From Armillaria gallica (lineage: Eukaryota; Basidiomycota; Agaricomycetes; Agaricales; Physalacriaceae), in the NCBI GenBank assembly GCA_037576215.1, contig JBANDB010000005.1:6414905-6478904 (forward strand): a stretch of 64,000 bases of DNA, written 5' to 3'. The notes beneath the pieces are model-generated. The model was given only the letters and a program-made list of their open reading frames with translations, did not search any database and was not told where the DNA came from. The translations under genes were made by a program, and so were the position numbers. Every line of letters starts with the position of its first letter. Within the stretch, counting starts at the first letter, position 1. Positions 1-10,242 of this stretch are shown here, one piece after another.

Positions 1-1353
1 GAGGGAAGATTGATGGGCATGTGACAAAAAACAACCATGTACAGATTAGTGTTTGTATTCAAAAGTGGACTGACACAGTCTGTTGGCCCTCTGCCATGCT
101 CCCCATTGGCCACAAAGTGAGTGGCAGAGCTGTCATTGCAGTACAGCCCTTCTACAGGCTTGTCATGGAAGTCTGAGATTATTGCCATGCAACTGTGGAA
201 GGCATGTTGAAGAAAGAAGCATGCACCATCAAAATGAAGTTTTGGCAAGGTACATTGTGATAATTCCTTCCAGCACATTGATGAAACTGTTCTCCAGAAA
301 AAATGCCATCGAATCTTTTGGGTCTGAACCTCAGGTTAATGAATGAATATATCAAATTTGTAACAGACAGGTTGCTGCAAACCCTTGGTGCTTCTAAAGT
401 GTACAATGCTACCAACCCCTTTCCCTTCATGGAAATGATATCTCTCCAAGGAAAAACCAATTTTTTTGAGAGGCAAAACACTGAATGTTTCTTGCCTAAT
501 GTTGGTCAGAGGTCAGCCAACCTCCAAAAAATATAAGTGATTTGTCTTGTTATCATCACAAATCCTCTATTAATTCTGATTCAGGCAGTTTGATTCCGAA
601 TTCTAATTAGATCTACCAGTTTACTGCATGTATCACTTCTCCATTCAGAACATCAGAATTTTCTTTTCACTGAAACAAGTGGCCTCCCACTTTCTGAAAG
701 TCTAGGATTGTTAACTCTTCTGTTGCAGCTCATGTATGGAACTACAGCTCTTTGTAACACTGCATGATGGCTTTGATAAATGAGGCATAAATATTGAGTT
801 TGAAAGATATTTATTTATATCATATTTGAGCCTAAAATAGGCAAAAGAATTTTTTTATATCTTTTCTATATTTGTGAAATTTGCCTCAAAACTGCATAAA
901 ATCACAAATATTGAAAAGATATTTAACTTATTAATTCAATATATTAGGCAAGAAAATGACTGAAAATAAATATAGTTCAGATTCAATATTTAGTGTTCAA
1001 TTATTGAGGCCACCATACAGTGTAAGTAATTGTACAAGTGTCTAGGGAGTGAATCAAAGTCAATTAGAAGACAATAAAGCGATAGGTGCATAGAAACGGA
1101 CATACCCTTTGCCAATGTTCTGCCCAAATTTTGCCCTGTCAAACTTGAAAGTGCAGGTGAGAATGGTGTTAGACTGAGGTAGAAACAATACAGTGATCAA
1201 TGTCAGAGAAACTTCAAGCACAATGTGAAATAATACTGGCTGGCTGATGAGCCAGTTCATTCCATGTGTGTGTATATCACAGTCCTCACCAACATTCCCT
1301 AACTCTCTGTCTCTGTCCCATCCCACTACACTTCGCTTTTCAGTGCCTTCATC
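1..1353. other. AT-rich stretch without a recognisable gene
   Basis: No open frame here shows recognisable protein motifs; the frames are short and interrupted. The DNA is AT-rich with very few CpG dinucleotides, like other decayed repeats in this window. It may be degraded transposon or intergenic sequence upstream of the F-box-like fragment that begins at 1354. Confidence 0.4.
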
Positions 1354-1457
1354 ATGCAGCTTCCCATTGAAATCTATGATGAGATTGCAAATGTTATTGG
1401 CAAGCTCTCCATTCTGTGCACCTTTACCTTGTCTTGTCATGCTGCCCAGCATGCCTG
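1354..1457 (+). pseudogene. F-box-like gene start, cut by an LTR
   Basis: The frame starts with MQLPIEIYDEIANVIG and continues with a cysteine- and leucine-containing helix of about 35 residues. This resembles the N-terminal F-box motif (LPxExxxEI, then a hydrophobic/Cys helix) of the large basidiomycete F-box families, which bind SKP1 in ubiquitin ligases. The frame runs directly into the terminal inverted end of a gypsy LTR at 1458, so only about 35 residues of host sequence remain and the next residues are LTR-encoded. The rest of the gene is not visible in this window. The F-box call rests on one short motif and is tentative; the LTR junction is seen directly. Confidence 0.45.
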
Positions 1458-1835
1458 TGTTAGACCTGAACTCCAATCAAGAGTACACAATGGCTGTATC
1501 GCATTTGTACAGTCACTGTTGAGTCTTGCGATGAAAGGAGGTTCTAGACTAAGTCTTTAGCACTTAGCGAGAATGAATGTGTTTTGGTATGAATAAACTT
1601 TAGCTCAAAGCTAGGGAATATACAGCTTGAGCTACAGTACTTATATACTAAAATGAGGGGTCTAATAATAAGTGCACCATTGCAAGAATGAAGCAGGAAA
1701 TAACACAAGGTGAATGGTGGTGACTGTATCGCAAGTCATGGCTCCATGGAGTCATGAATCCTAAGGATAAGATAAGATAAGTGCTGAAGATAAGATAGGA
1801 GGGACTTAGATAAAGAAAATGAATAAATCATAACA
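1458..1835 (-). repeat. 3' LTR of the minus-strand gypsy relic
   Basis: It is the reverse complement of the LTRs at 43729-44159 and 51383-51836. It ends in TG...CA, contains a run of GATAAG motifs (about 1762-1800), and carries the segment TTAGCTCAAAGCT, complementary to the proposed transcript start. It is shorter than the others (378 bp against 431 and 454), so internal deletions are present. The polypurine tract appears in reverse complement as TTACCCCC immediately beyond 1835. Confidence 0.85.
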
Positions 1836-2254
1836 TTACCCCCTTGTTAAGGCAGGCATCCCGACTGCTGTTATGGTATGTTGTCTGGTTCGAAGGGCGA
1901 TTTAGTATCCATTGAAGGGTCATCATGGCCTCTGAGCCATTCCCAAAGTTTGTCTTCATCATACCACACCTTCTTGCCTGTTCATGGATCTGTGTAGGAC
2001 TGCCAGTTTGAAGGTCTGTCAATTACTCTGTTGATGTGCTCAGTGAGAAACTCTTCAATCAGTTCATCTGCATCCATATTGTCCTCCCACACCCAGCTGT
2101 TTGATTCTGGTCCATAGCCTTTCCACTTGACGAAGTAATCGGTGACCCAGTGTCATGGTTCCCCAGCTTTTCCTCTAACCTTGTGAAGCCTACTGTCAAG
2201 AACCTTTTTGACTTTATAATGTTCGGCGCCATCAATTAGATCTGGTGGTAGTGG
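1836..2254 (-). pseudogene. Gypsy pol C-terminus with chromodomain (fragment)
   Basis: Aligned with 50980-51380 of the plus-strand element, this segment encodes the chromodomain, with the core FxKWKGYGPES and the following W-V-EDN stretch, and then the C-terminal tail up to the polypurine tract. Chromodomains in chromoviruses direct integration to particular chromatin. The frame is broken, and its N-terminal side is cut at 2254 by the inserted element 2255-3908. It belongs to the same ancestral polyprotein as 3909-5712. Confidence 0.75.
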
Positions 2255-3908
2255 TGATGTGCTTGGTAATGGGCAGCGTGCAAATGCAACAAGTGTCTAG
2301 ATCGTCAATCTAGATACTGAATCACACACACACACATAATCACCAATGTTTAAGTTCAAGGGTGAGTACGGTAGAAGCACTCATGGTGTACTTAGATATC
2401 GATAATCAATTGGGTTTGTTTCAAAACAACTTTGATTCAAATCTAGAAGTGTTTACACAAGATACACTAATCACGATAGCGAGGTATATGGACGTGGGGG
2501 TTTGTAAGATATAATTTGAGTGGCTTAGACTTGAAACGACTTCGTCTAGAAGAGCTGGTAAGGCTTTAACTAGGGAAGCTTTAACAATTGAATAATCAAA
2601 GACCTAGAGGTCTACAAAGAGTGTAATTGCTCTGGAGTACACGGACTTGATTACAACACAAGCACACGGACTTGCAACAAAGAACTGAAGTTCTACAAAG
2701 AGTACACAGACTCTAGAAAGAACACACAGGTCCTGGCTTCAAGTACAAGACTTGCAAAGAGTACACAGACTCTAGAGTACACTGACTTGTTAACTATTCA
2801 AACTTAAAGCGTTCTAGGGCTTATTTCACTTCAACTAGGCAACATCTTTGGTCTGTGGTCAACTTAGCATGTCTAGATCACTTTAGTTGGTGAGGGAGCA
2901 CAAGGCCTTTGTATGTGGAGCAGTTCAATTAACTAGCAAGGTGCAAACATGGGGACAACTCTTCTTTCTACTCAGTTCTTCTAGATTACTTATAGCTGCC
3001 CTTTTGGGGTTGACTTGGTAAACTTAATTCACTTCAGTTGAGGATATGCAATTAAAACCAGTGATTGATTAGGTAGCTATAAGGCTACTAGCACAAACAT
3101 GGGGGAATGCTTTCCTGCTGTTCTGTGTCTAGTCGCTGCTAATTTATACAATTTCTAGCCTAGGTATAGGAGCTTGTATCTAAAAGTAATTATGGTATAA
3201 GCTTTGGGTATCAATACAAATGATGAGTAATTAATTTACAAGGATTGTGCCATTCCGAGGTTTCTATTCAGTTGGACAGGATGACTAGCAGTCATTCTAT
3301 TGCTAAGGAGTGTCCTAATGGTCCATAGGAACTCCTTGTTTCTCCTTCATGCCTTGCTATGTGGATTCCTATTCAATACTATGAATTGCGCAGTATTTCG
3401 AGGATGTAACCACTGATTGTGATCGACCGTCAGACCAAGATTGTATTTGCTTCGATCACTGCATGATCTTTAGCTATCTCAGTGCCAAGCATCGGTTTAT
3501 TCAGTTATTCCAAGTTTATTCGTGTTCTAGACTAAGTTCATTTCATGTTGTGAACCATTGTGGACTTAGTGATTCTCTTCTAGGTTCATTCAGGTTGTCG
3601 AGATGACAGGTAATCTAGTTCTTCTGTGTTCTGATTTAGGTTTGTAACTCATCTCAATGTGTCCCTTAGTTCCAACTGTAAATAGTCTTGTTTTGGGCAG
3701 GGAATAGCATTCAGTGTTGAAGGCTTGTAGAGTTGACTCATCTAGATGTCACTTCTAAGTCTGTTCTGACACTGTATTGCTCACTATCTTATGTAGTATA
3801 CTAGCTATCAGTGTAAAGCCTTCACTATAGCTCTCTGTACCACTTGTAGACTGCGCTATTTGATAGAAATTTGCAAAATCTATGGGTAGCCTGATACCAA
3901 GCATATCA
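2255..3908. mobile_element. LTR-like element (family A-related) inserted in gypsy pol
   Basis: A 1.65 kb non-coding element begins TGATGTGCTTGGTAA and ends CCAAGCATATCA, giving imperfect inverted ends. It is flanked by a perfect 4-bp duplication gtgg (2251-2254 and 3909-3912). Removing it and one gtgg restores the length of the uninterrupted gypsy sequence seen at about 50930-50970. Its first bases and a few internal blocks (for example ATCACCAATGT and GTAGAAGCACTC) match the 1.37 kb family A elements at 10759-12127 and 35458-36829, but most of it has diverged. It contains short imperfect repeats around GAGTACACAGACTCTAG at about 2635-2785. No coding capacity is seen. The TG...CA ends suggest a solo LTR. 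Confidence 0.7.
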
Positions 3909-5712
3909 GTGGTGGCGGTTGCTCTTGGTTCGGGAACATGGGTGGTGCATACGGAGTGAGGAGTGCTTCATTGAATGTTGGGTGGATATGCCAGTTGGTA
4001 GGGAGTTTGAGAGTGTATGCTGAGGCTCCCTTCTTTGCAACGATCAAGAATGGGCCTGTTTGTTTGTCTGCGAGTTTCTTCTTTGGTTGTGGGAGGTGAA
4101 GGTTGGTTGTGTCAAGCCAGACCTTTTCTCCTACTTGATACTCAATTGCCGGATGTTTCTTTTGGTCGTATTGGGCTTTCATTTGGTCAGTGGCTTTCTC
4201 AAGTGATCGTTTGGCTGCAGCATGGATCTCTTGCATTTTGGAGATGAAAGTTGTTGAGGCAGGTGTGCAGAAGGGTGTCTGGGGCTTGGCTCCTGGTAGG
4301 ACATGGGCATTGTAGCTGTAATTGACCTCAAAGGGACTTTTGCCAGTGGCTGAATGGGTGTGGTTGTTGTGAGCGAAGGCAGCGAGCGATAGCCATTCTA
4401 CCCAGTCGTTCTGAAGATGGTTAATGAAGATTCAGAGGTATTTTTCAACCTCCTGGTTGACTCGTTCCGTTTGTCCATCTGTTTGAGGGTGGAAGGCAGT
4501 AGACATGTTGGCCTTGATTTGGAGCAAGTCATAGAGATCCTTCATGAACTTGGAGACAAATACAGTGCCCCAGTCAGAGATGACTACTTGTGGCATTCCA
4601 TATTTGGCATATACTTCGTTGCATAGGGTCTTTACCCAACCCTCTGACGACAGCTCTGTGGAGCATGCAATAGGGATGATTTCCTTCGAGAAATGGTCGA
4701 TGATCATAAGGATTACATCGTAGCCATTGCACATAGGTAAACCAGTGACCATGTTGACAGAGATGTGGGTTCATGGTCAGGAGGGAATGGCATTGGGATG
4801 AAGTGGTGCCGCCTTTGCTTGAGTGCTTGACTTGGTTCATTGGCACGTTTCACAAGCACAAATGTAGGCTTCTATGTCTTTCTTCATCTTGGGCCACCAA
4901 TATTCTCGCAATATGAGTTCTTTGGTCTTTTCAATGCCTGGGTGTCCTGCTGTGATGTGGTCATGAGATCTCATGATGATTTCTCCTCATAGTGCATGAT
5001 CTTGGGGAACATAGATTCAGTTATCATAGTAGATTAGTCTGTTTTCTATTTTCATTCCTCAGTCATGGTTGAGGGATCCAGAGATGTTCTTATCCCATCA
5101 GTGATGGTCAAGTGTGGCATGTTTGATTTTGGTCTGTATTTCTTTTATTGTGGGCATGATCATTGCCTGGAAGTGCTTGGGTTTGAGAACTAGAGTCTTG
5201 TTGTTATCTTCTTTGCCCTGCTCATGGTCTGCCCTTCAGCTAAGCAGGTCAGCTTTCTTGTTTGCTGTTCCTGGTTTGTGGTGAAGAGAGAAGTGATATT
5301 CAGCTAGCTCAGTTACCCAATGCGCTTGTTGTTGGTTCAGCTTTTGGGGTTTTCAGAAATACTGGAGATTCTGATGATCTGTCCAGATTTCAAAATTCTG
5401 AGCTGCTCCCATTAGGTAGTGCCTCCATTTGTCAAGGGCAAGCATGATTGTGAGTAGCTCTTTGTCATAAATTTCATAATTTCATTCCATAACTGTGAGG
5501 GATTTGGATAAAAATGTGACTGGCCGCCATTTTCCATCTTGTTCTTGCGACAAAATGGCACCTATTGCCCCCTCACTAGCATCTGCTTCCATGCAGAACT
5601 TGCCCCCCTCTGTTGGTATCGCTAATACCACCTCTTCAGCCAAAAGCCTCTTTAGTTCGTTGAAAGCACCTTGTTGTGCTGCTCCCCATTTCCATGGGTC
5701 ATTCCCTGTAAT
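3909..5712 (-). pseudogene. Gypsy integrase and RNase H region (broken)
   Basis: On the minus strand this segment encodes RNase H (about 5712-5240, with the DASEGAIGAILSQEQDGKW motif), then the integrase zinc-binding region, the catalytic core (4432-4752, with SDWGTVF and HPQTDGQTERVNQEV) and the GPF-type C-terminal region (3909-4236, with KQTGPFLIVAKKGAS). All parts match the plus-strand element at 49200-50950. The frame is interrupted by several TGA codons and shifts. The RNase H end is cut by the insertion at about 5713, and the reverse transcriptase continues on its other side at 9336. Confidence 0.85.
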
Positions 5713-7099
5713 AGGCATAGCTGTAAGTTTAGCCCTACAGGTCATGGATACATCCATTGACCTCTAGCCTACAGCATGGATATTATCCATGGAGCCAAAA
5801 GGCAGCTAAAATAGCTTTCTTAAGCAGCATTTGGGGCCCATTTGGTACCCATTTGGGCAGCCATGGCTATTAAATCTGGGCATCAATAATTGGGCATGGC
5901 TGGGCAAATAATTTTTGCTGGTAGTCAGCTTATATAATGCATCCGGGACACTGCCGCAGTCCAAAATGTCTGACATGGCTCTGACATAGGTGGCACTGCA
6001 TTTCCCACCCTCCTGCTGATTATTTGGGCCTGAAAAAAATTGTATGGGCCCGAAAAAAATATTTGATTGCTTTTATGGGCTCTCCCTGCATGTGTGCCAC
6101 TTGTTTTGGCTGGATGCATCGGGGCGAGCCAGGATGCACTTATTGTGGGACTATACCATTCCCAATCTGGCAACTGGGAAATTTTTGAAAACTTGCTACT
6201 GAAATTTAGCTTATTTCTTACTGTGATAGGTTCACTTTCACTGTAATATTTATATACAGGTCAGATAAATACTTCCACAAGTGTGTTTAGTCTTGTGAAT
6301 CTGTAGTTTAGGGACAGAAACATAATTTCAATGAGTTTCAGATTTTGCCAGCAAAGTGGAGACTTGGGCTGATTCTGAATTCCACATACAAATGGCTTCA
6401 GTTTGGGTCAATGACTTGTTGGAAAGTGGAAGAAACTATCTAGAAGTGTTCATGTATAGTAAATCTAAATAATATTCATTTATCATAACTTACAGTACAG
6501 TATCTATTCTATAATAGCCAAATTTAATTAAAGTCATATTAAAGTCAGTAGATGAGGTCCATGAAGAACTACTAATGAATGTATGCTAGGTATATTTGAA
6601 ACCTTGTATATTCAATATGTGCATGGATTTATGGATCAGGATGGATTGGGAGGGTCATTTAAACTGTGTCATATATAACATTGAATATATAACTACCTTT
6701 TCTCTGTTCGAGATGACATAGTGGTGTCTGAAGGGGATAGAATATTCAAAAAGCATGGAAATTGAAGAAATTACCATTAAATAGCTATTATCTATGGCCC
6801 ATTGTATTCTGCTACTCCACAATGTATATACATATATAATATCTAATGTTAATTGAATGTCCTGAGCATTTTTGGGCCCTCAGAGTGGGTAATTTGACTA
6901 GGGGATGAATCCCAAGTGTGTGTTCCATGCACTCGATCACTGCGGTCTGACCAACTGAGTAGCGATCGAGTGGCTGTGCTGCTTCTTTTGTAGTCTTTTA
7001 CCACCACCTAAAAATGATGACACATCCTTCACTCATTCAACAGCCCTCTCGTGGGTGAAAGAAAGGTATGTAATTATTTATTAACACTCATAATTCTTT

Positions 7100-8250
7100 T
7101 TTAGATTTTTTTTAATACATTCAGTGGCCCCAAGGTCCCCGGATAGTGACCTTTCCCCCACCCCACCTTCATGTGTAAGCGGTATGCAAGGTAGCACCAT
7201 GCCTAACCCTATGCGACTACCTAGGCCCCCACTGCTATTAACGACAACAATACAAGTCCCAACGATACCTGCTGTGGTACAAAATGCCAGCCTCGATTCT
7301 GTCCTGACCAAGCAGCATCTCCAGCATTCACATCGAGTCCAATCGCTGTGGTCCACAGGATTTGAGCATGACAATGAGCACGAACACGCTGGAATATTGA
7401 TTATTGATCACCATCTGCGGTGGTGGGGGCATATCAACTGAGAATCAGCCAAGCAATGATGACAATAAACTGGACAATGATGACAATGACAACAGGATAG
7501 GCAGCGGTGCCTCTAAAATGATGCATAGCCATGGCAGAGAGTGGGGGTGTGGTGCGGGGGACAGTTGGAAATGCAGAGGAGTGGGCAAGGACGAGACAGA
7601 TTGAGTGGGATGGTGAGAGGAAGGTGGAGGTCCTGACAGCTGGCGATGACAATGACAGATACACCCTTTGGGGTATCAAAGGATGAAGAGATAGCATACT
7701 GAACATGCACAGAAATATGGCTAGGTGACCACCTGGATGCCCACCACTGCCTACCCTGCCCTGGTCCAACACCGGGCTGTCCTGCCCCACTCAAACCACT
7801 TATTGACCTCAAAGTCACGCATCTCCCATTCTTTGAATGGGGGAACACAAATATATGGTCTATTCCTTCCTCCAAGGCTGTTGTCGCCGCCTGCCCACCC
7901 CCCATCCTGACAGCTGACCTTTTTGCCTCGTATCACCTGCAAGAGTGTTGCCACATTTGCCATGATGCTACCACCCATGTTCTCGACCACTGGGAATCAA
8001 ATGGTGCACACCATTTCCCTTTCTGACCCCATAATTATGGTCGAACAGTTGTTGACCCTGACCTACTGCTTGTTTTGCATTGCACAAGCGCAATTCCCCC
8101 ACCTGCCGCCCAATGACTTCACATCTCATTGAGTAGGGTCCTCACCTCACCGATGATGCTATACTCGTGCCCTCTAAGCTCATCAATGCCCCGCTGTATG
8201 CCATACAATGGTGGGTTATTTTTTTTGGGCATATTGTCACACTCGTAGGC
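7100..8250. other. GC-richer segment inside the inverted-repeat transposon
   Basis: This part of the 5713-9335 element is richer in GC and CpG than its surroundings. It has several overlapping open frames on both strands (for example 7124-7441 plus, 7434-7790 minus, 7513-7905 minus). None has a motif that I recognise, and codon usage does not favour one strand clearly. It may be the remnant of a transposase gene or captured host sequence. A short inverted pair around CGATCACTGC and GCGATCGAGTGG lies at its left edge (6935-6975). Confidence 0.3.
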
Positions 8251-8756
8251 AGTAATATCTACCTTAATCTATAAAATATGTATGCCTTCTTAGCCTAATG
8301 GTTATCATTGTAGTTTGTTCTGTGTGCTGTCAGTTTGATTACTACTTGATGCATTAATTTTTGAATGCACTTTTGAGTCAAGCCATTTAACATCATCCAG
8401 TCCTGATGCATTGAATCCATCTCATGTTGTGGGCATGTCATCAGGATCAGTGTGATATATCATTTAGCAATATAGTCTGTCATACATATTTTTTTTACAT
8501 GGCTCTACACTGAGCACCAGAGCCAGAATATCAGTACCTATGTTTTTGGTACTGCAATGAACATGGTGCTGAATTTGGATGTGGCAGTGGATGACTAAGC
8601 ATTGCCAGTCTGAATTTTTTTAATCCCAATGAGCCTCTGAGGGAATATCAGGATTTAAGGCATAATGATCTGTATTGGGTGGCCTTTTAGCAGTAATTGC
8701 TACTGTAAGTGGTGCTATTTTAACCATGGTTTTTATCCATGCTGTATGTTAAGAAT

Positions 8757-9225
8757 CAGAGTATTTAGAGTAATACATGAAGTAATGATTACTCAAGTAA
8801 AACCCAAGTTGTAAGCAAGGATGTCCTAAAGTCGAGTTCCAACCACCAAGAGGGATCCGATATGGGTGCTAACAAGTGCTAGGCATAGTTAACGGGGCAT
8901 CAGCAAGCACTAGGCATAACTAACAGGGTTTCCAACAAGCGCTAGGCATAGTTGGGAAGCAGTTGATTGGCAAGTGCTAGGCGTAACCGATCAGGGATGC
9001 TTAAATCACACAGTTAAGTGGACGTTTGAAGATGGGTCAAGTTAGATTAAGAGATCCCTAGTACAATTTATCTACAAGTTTATATACTAAGCGAAGATTC
9101 AAGTCATTATTATTCTACAATGTTCCATAATATTCTAGTATTAGTATGAAGAATAGAGAAAGTAACAGAAAGTAATAGAAAATACCAGCGAGTCACTGTT
9201 AAGACTGAGAAGGCTGAGTATGGGC
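8757..9225. repeat. Possible solo LTR within the right inverted repeat
   Basis: A stretch starting near TGTTAAGAATCAGAG splits the right-hand inverted repeat of the 5713-9335 element: the repeat is recognisable both inside (up to about 8756) and outside (from about 9226). It contains a TATA-like TATATAC near 9081. The size (about 470 bp) and TG start suit a solo LTR, but I could not fix its exact ends or a target duplication. The tandem repeat at 8871-8990 lies inside it. Confidence 0.35.
8871..8990 (+). repeat. Four-copy imperfect tandem repeat
   Basis: Four successive units of about 31-38 bp share the core CAAGYGCTAGGCATA followed by AACGGG-like bases; in the last unit the core reads GCTAGGCGTAACC. 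The units lie at about 8872, 8904, 8935 and 8970. Such short arrays in LTR U3 regions can be promoter or binding-site repeats; here the function is unknown. Confidence 0.6.
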
Positions 9226-9335
9226 ATGTGTTGACTCATGCACTGAGTCAATGGATGGGTGAAATCCATAACACTGTAGGGCTAGAGCTGTATGGATATA
9301 TCCATGGCATTTGGGCTAGAGATGCATCCACCTGT

Positions 9336-10123
9336 GCCCATAAGTTGAGTCATGGGTTTGACAACCTTGCTATATCCTTTTATGAACCATCGATAGAAGT
9401 TGGTAAAGCCTAGGAACAACTGTAACTGTTGTTTCTTGGCTGGTACAGGCCATTCCGCTATCCCCTGAATCTTTACTGGGTCCATGTGAATGCTTCCTTC
9501 ACTGATAATGACTCCAAGGTACTCTGTTTCTAACATTTCGAACTCGCATTTCTCTGCTTTAAGGAATAGCTTGTTCTTTCATAGGACTTTTAGGACTTCG
9601 CGTGTAATATGGCAATGTTCCTCCCTGGTTTTGGACATGATTAGGATGTCATTGAGATAGACGGTGACTGCACCTGATGCAATGAGATCTTTGAAAATAT
9701 TGTTCATCATCCATTGGAAGGTAGCAGAGGAATTAGTAAGTCCAAAGAACATAACTGTGGGCTCGAACAAGCCTTGGTTTGTTCTGAATGCTGCTTTCCA
9801 TTCATCACCATCCTTGATGTGTACATTGTTGTATCCCCATCGGATGTCAAGTTTAGAGAAGTATTTGTCGCCTTGCAATTTGTCCATCAGCTCTGAGATG
9901 AGAGGAAGTGGGTAACAGTTCTTGATTGTCATCTTGTTGAGTTTGTGATAATCCTGTACTGGGTGTAATTTGCCGTCCTTCTTTTTAACAAAGAAGAAAG
10001 GTGAAGCCATGGGCAACTTTGATGGTCGTATCCTTCTGCTTGAGAGGTTCTCGTCTAAGAACTTGTTGAGTTCCGCTTGCTCATTTTGATTGAGGGGGTA
10101 AACTTTGCAGTCTAGATTGGCAC
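9336..10123 (-). pseudogene. Gypsy reverse transcriptase fragment (broken)
   Basis: On the minus strand this encodes most of the RT domain: [15 protein letters not shown], then [25 protein letters not shown], the [13 protein letters not shown] block and the catalytic box as YLNDILIM, followed by the connection to RNase H (GVIISEGSI, then FLGFTNFYRWFIKGYSKV). The catalytic YLDD is changed to YLND, which is one G-to-A change on the coding strand and should abolish activity. A nonsense codon separates the two longest frames near 9577. The N-terminal side is cut at 10123 by the element starting at 10124. Confidence 0.85.
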
Positions 10124-10242
10124 TGATGGGCCTAAGACTTCTGTGGCAATAGCAACACCAACTTGGAATGAAATTGGGTAATTAACATAGTAGCATGGCA
10201 ATCAAGGCAATTGTGTGTGTGAGTGGTTTGGGGCACCTCTGT

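Larger units (their letters stand above)
5713..9335. mobile_element. Inverted-repeat DNA transposon or foldback element in gypsy pol
   Basis: Gypsy pol stops at about 5712 and resumes at about 9336. The two ends of the insert are inverted copies of one another. The left end (5720-5815) carries TAGCCCTACAG, then CATGGATACATCCAT, CTCTAGCC and TACAGCATGGATATTATCCATGG. The reverse complement of the right end carries TAGCCC, CATGGATATATCCAT, CTCTAGCCCTACAG and, further in (about 8700-8756), TACAGCATGGATAAAAACCATGG. The right terminal repeat is interrupted at about 8757-9225 by a possible solo LTR. No transposase was recognised. The boundaries are good to about 15 bp because the flanking duplication could not be resolved. 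Confidence 0.6.
1458..10123 (-). mobile_element. Truncated Ty3/gypsy chromovirus, minus strand, with nested insertions
   Basis: Reading the minus strand from right to left, this relic holds part of the reverse transcriptase (9336-10123), RNase H and integrase (3909-5712), a chromodomain with C-terminal tail (1836-2254) and the 3' LTR (1458-1835). It matches, part by part, the more complete plus-strand element at 43729-51836, so both belong to one family. Gag, protease and the 5' LTR are missing: the right end is cut in the start of the RT domain, where another element begins at 10124. Two insertions split it (2255-3908 and about 5713-9335). Several frames carry TGA where Arg is expected, and the RT motif reads YLND instead of YLDD. 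Confidence 0.85.
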
